A stretch of 22,228 nucleotides of DNA, from positions 1 to 22,228 of IMG/VR virus record IMGVR_UViG_3300044695_003394; one strand, 5' to 3'. This DNA is from a virus. The notes below the pieces were generated by a model, which saw only the letters and a program-made list of their open reading frames with translations, was not told where the DNA came from and searched no databases. Below are positions 19,237 to 22,228 of this stretch, one piece after another (the stretch's first letter is position 1; every line of letters begins with the position of its first letter). Made by a program: the position numbers and the translations under genes.

Positions 19237-19803
19237 TACAGAGCCTTGGTGCCATAGGCACATATAGCTTTATTTTGATCCATATCCTAGCTTCCCCCCT
19301 CTCATATACATCTCTTAAAACACCCTTTAAAGCCTTTTTAGAGCCATATCTATCAGTATTCTATGAAAGTAAATACTATTAATTATAACGTAAATGTTAT
19401 CGATATATACTAAGATATATATACATGTATTTGAGCGATCCCCACTACTCCCCATAATCCTCCACATGTAGGGCACATGGCATATATTACCCATATTGTC
19501 AAGAGCTTTGGACCAAATGTTATATATATGTTATATAAATGAGTTCCAGGATATATAAACATGTCTCGTAAAGCCATATATTTGCCCACATATTTTGCCA
19601 TATTTTATATACTTTTTGTTATATTCTATATATGTTTAATAAAATAATTATACATTTATTATATATTTTGAGAGATTTTCAGGGATTTTTTATAGCTCTT
19701 CGTAAAGCGAACATTCTGCCCTTACGGATATATAACAAATGGGACATATATATCCAAGATGTACATATAGTACAAATCGGACATACTGTCCCAATATGTT
19801 TTG
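19237..19803 (+). other. Non-coding, AT-rich convergence region
   Basis: About 570 bp with no convincing gene on either strand, between the last plus-strand gene and the last minus-strand gene. It holds long TATATA-rich tracts, a GTGCC-ATA-GGCAC hairpin near 19250, degenerate GCCATATTTT-type repeats and a long inverted repeat at its right end. A replication origin, a transcription-termination zone, or both would fit. Nothing decides this. Confidence 0.5.
19573..19610 (+). repeat. Iteron-like degenerate repeats
   Basis: Three GCC-[CA]-ATATTT-type units begin at 19573, 19584 and 19597 (GCCATATATTT, GCCCACATATTTT, GCCATATTTTATA). The spacing of 11 and 13 bp is close to one helical turn. Confidence 0.4.
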
Positions 19804-19807
19804 TTAT
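19732..19807 (+). repeat. Long imperfect inverted repeat
   Basis: Outer arms ATAACAAA (19732-19739) and TTTGTTAT (19800-19807), middle arms TGGGACA (19740-19746) and TGTCCCA (19787-19793), central hairpin TGTAC-ATATA-GTACA (19760-19774). It overlaps the stop codon of the minus-strand gene at 19804. Confidence 0.6.
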
Positions 19808-19995
19808 TTAGATATACGTGTTACGGTTACTGGACCACATAGGGTATTGTATCTATCTGTCTCCGCCGTCTTTCTTGCCTTCTCTATCTTCTTCCATTTA
19901 CGGAAAGCAGTTAGGGCATGATTCTTATCTCTACCCCGCTTTGTGTCCTCCCATTTCTTCGGCTTACGTTGAGAGGACCCCGTAGCTTTGCTCAT
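19804..19995 (-). CDS. Small basic protein, unknown
   Basis: 63 aa, strongly basic (KPKKWEDTKRGRDKNHALTAFRKW then KKIEKARKTAETDRY). The start overlaps the preceding gene by 4 nt (ATGA). The KRGRDK patch suggests nucleic-acid binding. No family was recognised. Confidence 0.6.
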   Translation of the reverse strand: MSKATGSSQRKPKKWEDTKRGRDKNHALTAFRKWKKIEKARKTAETDRYNTLCGPVTVTRISK

Positions 19996-20261
19996 GCGGT
20001 AGGCTCATGCAATTCTATAACCTCAGCAAGGTGGCTCGATAACATCAGAGCCTCAGAGGTAATACCCTCAGCCCAATAAGGTTCGAAGTTGCCAGCCTGA
20101 TATCTAATAATTTCCTTCATCAACTCCATAAGTCTATCTTGGGTATATAGAGGAAAGTTATTTACAATTATGTTAGCGCATATCATTGGATTAAACCAAT
20201 GGTTGTCTAACACTTTTGCTAATTGTTCTGCGATTTTTTCTTCATCTGTTTTTTTAGCCAT
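19992..20261 (-). CDS. Small helical protein, unknown
   Basis: 89 aa with MAKKTDEEKIAEQLAKVLDNHWFNPM, then helices through about residue 80. The MAKKTDEEKIAEQLA lead and WFNPMICANIIVNN region resemble conserved actinophage hypotheticals. AAAGG lies 6 nt before the ATG, and a consensus-like promoter precedes it, so this begins the leftward small operon. Confidence 0.7.
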   Translation of the reverse strand: MAKKTDEEKIAEQLAKVLDNHWFNPMICANIIVNNFPLYTQDRLMELMKEIIRYQAGNFEPYWAEGITSEALMLSSHLAEVIELHEPTA

Positions 20262-20278
20262 GTCCGCCTTTCATAAAG

Positions 20279-20307
20279 ATTATACCAAAAAGGTTGGAGA
20301 AGGTCAA
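20279..20307 (-). promoter_or_regulatory. Minus-strand promoter in the terminator arm
   Basis: On the minus strand TTGACC (20307-20302), a 17-bp spacer and TATAAT (20284-20279), with start near 20272 and RBS AAAGG before ATG 20261. The -35 element is part of the 3' arm of the terminator at 20287-20337. Confidence 0.75.
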
Positions 20308-20337
20308 CGATTTCGGGGGCTCGTCAACCCTCTCCAA
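20287..20337 (-). terminator. Minus-strand Rho-independent terminator
   Basis: On the minus strand two 16-nt arms (20337-20322 and 20309-20294) pair fully when three G-U wobbles are allowed. The DNA arms differ at those three sites. A 12-nt loop separates them, and CC plus five T (20291-20287) follow. It lies after the stop of the gene at 20348. Confidence 0.8.
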
Positions 20338-20347
20338 TATTTATTGT

Positions 20348-20491
20348 TTACTTAGTTAGTTTAACTTCTGCAGTAAACTTTACGCCGTTCTTCTCTGCCT
20401 CTGACAGAGCTTGCTTAGCAGCACCTGAGAAGCGACCACGCTTGCCCACTGTAATGCCCTTGGTCTTTAGATATTCACGCTTTGTTGTCAT
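20348..20491 (-). CDS. Small basic protein with GRF-S motif
   Basis: 47 aa, MTTKREYLKTKGITVGKRGR then FSGAAKQALSEAEKNGVKFT and AEVKLTK. The VGKRGRFSGAAKQALSEA pattern is common among short actinophage proteins, and KRGRFS resembles an AT-hook-like or Lsr2-type patch. DNA binding is inferred. The start overlaps the previous stop (ATGA). Confidence 0.7.
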   Translation of the reverse strand: MTTKREYLKTKGITVGKRGRFSGAAKQALSEAEKNGVKFTAEVKLTK

Positions 20492-20925
20492 TGTGTTGAC
20501 CCTTCTAATACTACAGGCTCCGCCTTGAAGCCTGCTTCTTGCGTTCCATATTCAGTTGTGTTATCTGACTGCACGTCGTCAGAATCCTCGTCATCTAGCC
20601 AGTTGTCTTCCTCCAGGGCCGCAAGATAATCATTGTCGATCATCCAGTCTTGGATTGCCTCATCAACATACTCTGCCCCATATTCAAGGGTAAATTCAGT
20701 TGGCGGGTTATCCCAAAGTTTCTCCCAGATATTATCCAGAGTAATACCTTCAGTAACAACATAATCATTATATTCATTAGGTTCTTTATAAGTATCATAT
20801 TTATCTGATACTACATCCCATACCCACAGCCATACCAGTGGAGCACCAATTGGCATACCCTTTAGAGTATTTATAATTTGGTCTAATTGCATTTTAGTTT
20901 GTGGACCTAGATCTTTATTAACCAC
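20488..20925 (-). CDS. Acidic phage protein, unknown (GTG start)
   Basis: 145 aa, a GTG start overlapping the upstream gene. The body is Trp-rich (VWLWVWDVVSD, TLDNIWEKLWDNPP), with an acidic Asp/Glu stretch (about 105-128) and a Ser/Thr-rich end. AAAGGG lies about 12 nt before the GTG. It may be a DNA-mimic or host-takeover protein, but that is a guess. No family was recognised. Confidence 0.6.
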   Translation of the reverse strand: MVNKDLGPQTKMQLDQIINTLKGMPIGAPLVWLWVWDVVSDKYDTYKEPNEYNDYVVTEGITLDNIWEKLWDNPPTEFTLEYGAEYVDEAIQDWMIDNDYLAALEEDNWLDDEDSDDVQSDNTTEYGTQEAGFKAEPVVLEGSTQ

Positions 20926-21172
20926 GTTGTTTAGCCCTTTCGTTGATAGCGAATGATAAATTATACGTCATAATGTATATTTCTGTCAATGCGTCTAGTC
21001 GACCTGAAAGATATTTATATTCAGGCATATCCTGTAATTCAGATATGTCTAACAGTTTAGTTTCACATTCATACATTAGATTCTTCATATGTCCATGCAT
21101 GATGTCTGTACCTGTCTCACCCATATCTACAAGCTTTTGAAGATGTGGTTCTAATTTATCAGACATTATCAT
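20918..21172 (-). CDS. Helical protein, unknown
   Basis: 84 aa from ATG 21172 (a TTG two codons earlier is less likely; AAAAGGG lies 7 nt before the ATG). It is helical: LEPHLQKLVDMGETGTDIMH then a longer LDALTEIYIMTYNLSFAINE helix. No motif was recognised. It overlaps both neighbours. Confidence 0.65.
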   Translation of the reverse strand: MIMSDKLEPHLQKLVDMGETGTDIMHGHMKNLMYECETKLLDISELQDMPEYKYLSGRLDALTEIYIMTYNLSFAINERAKQRG

Positions 21173-21333
21173 TTGCAAACCCTTTTCTTTACATACTGAT
21201 ATTTTGTATAAGCCTGGTCTGAGTAATTTTTTATTTGTCTAGATTTCCATGTGCAAACCTTAGCATTTGCTGGGACGGCAGTAATAGGTAATAACCCTAA
21301 TACTAAACTACATATAATTATCTTACGATTCAT
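21169..21333 (-). CDS. Small secreted basic protein
   Basis: 54 aa with a signal peptide (MNRKIIICSLVLGLLPITAV, then PANA-K cleavage) and a mature part of about 30 residues rich in Lys, Tyr and Gln with two Cys (VCTWKSRQI, RVCK), which could form one disulphide. GGAGG lies before the ATG and it overlaps both neighbours. A secreted peptide in an early operon may alter the envelope or exclude other phages, which is speculation. Confidence 0.65.
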   Translation of the reverse strand: MNRKIIICSLVLGLLPITAVPANAKVCTWKSRQIKNYSDQAYTKYQYVKKRVCK

Positions 21334-21484
21334 TTGCTACCTCCAGTAGATGTTCTATAGCCATAATTTGTCCTTGGATATTGATCTTAGATTCAACATT
21401 TAAATTTTTATCCATATCCTGGTTAAGACTAATTAAATGAATATTCATATATTCTATTAACTTATCCGTAGTAAGTGTTCTCAT
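21323..21484 (-). CDS. Small helical protein, unknown
   Basis: 53 aa, MRTLTTDKLIEYMNIHLISL then NQDMDKNLNVESKINIQGQI and a helix. Amphipathic, no cysteine or signal peptide. It overlaps both neighbours by 10-23 nt. Confidence 0.6.
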   Translation of the reverse strand: MRTLTTDKLIEYMNIHLISLNQDMDKNLNVESKINIQGQIMAIEHLLEVANES

Positions 21485-21629
21485 CTATGTACCCTTCTGC
21501 TAGCAGTCCCTCAAAGAAATCCCATATGGTTAATAGACCTTGCTTAACATCAGGGTCGGAAGCGGAATCAATAGCAACAGTTAAACTATTACCAAAGTTC
21601 TGTATATCCTTATATGTATATCCTAACAT
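21462..21629 (-). CDS. Small protein, unknown
   Basis: 55 aa, MLGYTYKDIQNFGNSLTVAI then DPDVKQGLLTIWDFFEGLLA and an EGYIDENTYYG end. Mixed helix, acidic. It overlaps both neighbours by 7-23 nt. No family was recognised. Confidence 0.6.
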   Translation of the reverse strand: MLGYTYKDIQNFGNSLTVAIDSASDPDVKQGLLTIWDFFEGLLAEGYIDENTYYG

Positions 21630-21862
21630 TCTATGTAGTATTCCTCTCCAGGTTCTACCTGCCAGTATTCATTAAATTGTTTCTTGACGGATTCATCAGA
21701 ACACATATTTGCCATTTCATAGTCAGCAATAAACATACCTTCATCTATATGACCAGTTATCCAAGAATCAAATAACTGTTCTTGAATATCTTGTAATACA
21801 GCGTCTGATATATGCTTAGGCATATCATCAAACATACTAGGTTTATCATTTTGATATCCCAT
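21623..21862 (-). CDS. Small acidic protein, first of the leftward operon
   Basis: 79 aa, MGYQNDKPSMFDDMPKHISD then a helix (AVLQDIQEQLFDSWITGHID) and an acidic end (WQVEPGEEYYIEC). It is the first gene of the operon 21862 to 20348, with AAAGGA 5 nt before the ATG. No family was recognised. Confidence 0.65.
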   Translation of the reverse strand: MGYQNDKPSMFDDMPKHISDAVLQDIQEQLFDSWITGHIDEGMFIADYEMANMCSDESVKKQFNEYWQVEPGEEYYIEC

Positions 21863-21885
21863 ATATTCCTTTCGCTAGGACCTTA

Positions 21886-21914
21886 ATTATATAACAGACC
21901 ACTGACATTGTATA
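21886..21914 (-). promoter_or_regulatory. Promoter of leftward small-protein operon
   Basis: On the minus strand TATACA (21914-21909), a 17-bp spacer and TATAAT (21891-21886). The start is predicted near 21879, leaving a leader of about 17 nt that includes the RBS. Confidence 0.65.
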
Positions 21915-21923
21915 TAGAATATA

Positions 21924-21938
21924 GGTGTGTTTCACACC
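21924..21938 (-). repeat. Inverted repeat just upstream of the operon promoter
   Basis: GGTGTG-TTT-CACACC, about 10 bp upstream of the -35 element. A dyad in this position is a candidate repressor or activator site. Confidence 0.5.
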
Positions 21939-22016
21939 ACATGTCCAAGCTTTGAGATTTCAGGGAAATATATTTGACTTCCGTAAACAACATATGCTAC
22001 CCTCACCCGTGAGCGC

Positions 22017-22049
22017 AAAAGAGAAGCCCCCGTGAATGGGGTCACGGGG
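22017..22049 (-). terminator. Minus-strand terminator-like hairpin
   Basis: Arms CCCCGTGA and TCACGGGG (22049-22042 and 22035-22028 read leftward) with a 6-nt loop. On the minus strand GCTTCTCTTTT follows, a T-rich tail. It should end transcription coming from the right. Confidence 0.7.
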
Positions 22050-22145
22050 ACTAAGATGAATGGCTGCTAGGACCTCAACGAAAGGAAAAACCTGCGTTAC
22101 TTAGCATCTAATAGACGCACCATTCTATGAATAGGCACAGGGCCT
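22017..22145 (-). ncRNA. Candidate small RNA or long leader
   Basis: Between an extended -10 promoter (22152-22160) and the terminator (22017-22049), the minus strand has no gene of note. The only reading frame with a start is eight codons (MVRLLDAK). The transcript would be about 130 nt and can form a GCGTCT-ATT-AGATGC hairpin and smaller stems. This is a hypothesis. Confidence 0.3.
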
Positions 22146-22151
22146 AAACAA

Positions 22152-22160
22152 ATTATATCA
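22152..22160 (-). promoter_or_regulatory. Extended -10 promoter
   Basis: On the minus strand TGATATAAT: TATAAT preceded by the extended TG motif. No clear -35. Confidence 0.5.
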
Positions 22161-22162
22161 CA

Positions 22163-22228
22163 CTAAACGAGTAATCTTTCCAGCGCATACTTCTCACAGA
22201 ACGCCGATAGGTCCATGGTAAAGATTGC
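22163..22228 (-). CDS. C-terminal end of a minus-strand gene (partial)
   Basis: The frame is open from the window edge and ends at 22163-22165 after AIFTMDLSAFCEKYALERL-LV. It may be the end of a larger gene, or a 17-codon frame from the internal ATG. It is too short to identify. Confidence 0.4.
   Translation of the reverse strand, partial: AIFTMDLSAFCEKYALERLLV

Larger units (their letters stand above)
21863..22162 (-). other. Non-coding control region
   Basis: About 300 bp with no gene. It holds the operon promoter, an inverted repeat, the palindrome CTCACCCGTGAG (22002-22013), the terminator at 22017-22049, a possible small RNA and a 10-bp direct repeat GCTAGGACCT (21874-21883 and 22066-22075). 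Confidence 0.55.

Noticed and set aside
19410-19601. Minus-strand 63-codon frame in the AT-rich zone
   Set aside because: No RBS, odd composition and located in repeats.
19739-19921. Plus-strand 60-codon frame
   Set aside because: It overlaps the inverted repeat and lies antisense to the better-supported gene at 19804.
1-22228. tRNA, rRNA, integrase, insertion sequence or attachment site
   Set aside because: Scanned by eye on both strands; no cloverleaf-like sequence, transposase or recombinase motif was seen.

Overview
The window looks like the late-to-early part of the genome of a tailed phage that infects an AT-rich actinobacterium. The phage signs are densely packed genes with 1-4 nt stop/start overlaps, a tail or fibre-like protein, membrane genes beside a CHAP endolysin, an HNH endonuclease and dozens of micro-proteins, many with zinc ribbons. 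The actinobacterial signs are a WhiB-type Fe-S regulator, an AhpC/AhpD pair of mycobacterial type and many promoters arranged for leaderless mRNAs. The low GC suggests a streamlined aquatic actinobacterium rather than a high-GC soil host. That last point is inference.

Layout. 1-4072 (+): end of a repeat-bearing tail or surface protein, membrane proteins, a lipoprotein, the CHAP endolysin and a protein with a phage-associated domain. 4072-9095 (+): a 2OG-Fe(II) oxygenase, a strong promoter driving an unknown gene plus whiB and small genes, then a series of short transcription units for a coiled-coil membrane protein, a proteasome/HslV-like hydrolase, a secreted subtilase and thioredoxin. 9195-10250 (+): a single-gene unit for a secreted Ala/Thr/Ser-rich protein, closed by a clear terminator. 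10272-17084: accessory block with five more 2OG-Fe(II) oxygenases (one on the minus strand), a DUF2061-like membrane protein, a glutathione-peroxidase-like protein and an ahpC-ahpD operon. 17091-19236 (+): micro-genes and an HNH nuclease. 19237-19803: AT-rich non-coding convergence zone with iterated motifs and a long inverted repeat. 19804-21862 (-): two small-protein operons, probably early genes, separated by a terminator that overlaps the next promoter. 21863-22228: control region with a possible small RNA and the end of another minus-strand gene.

Most interesting signals. (1) A phage-borne oxidative-chemistry set: six 2OG-Fe(II) dioxygenases together with AhpC, AhpD, thioredoxin and a GPx-like protein. 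(2) Repeated promoters with TATAAT-type -10 boxes 6-7 nt before the start codon, in both orientations, implying leaderless transcripts. (3) Two places where the 3' arm of a terminator supplies the -35 element of the next promoter. No tRNA, rRNA, CRISPR array, insertion sequence, integrase or attachment site was seen.
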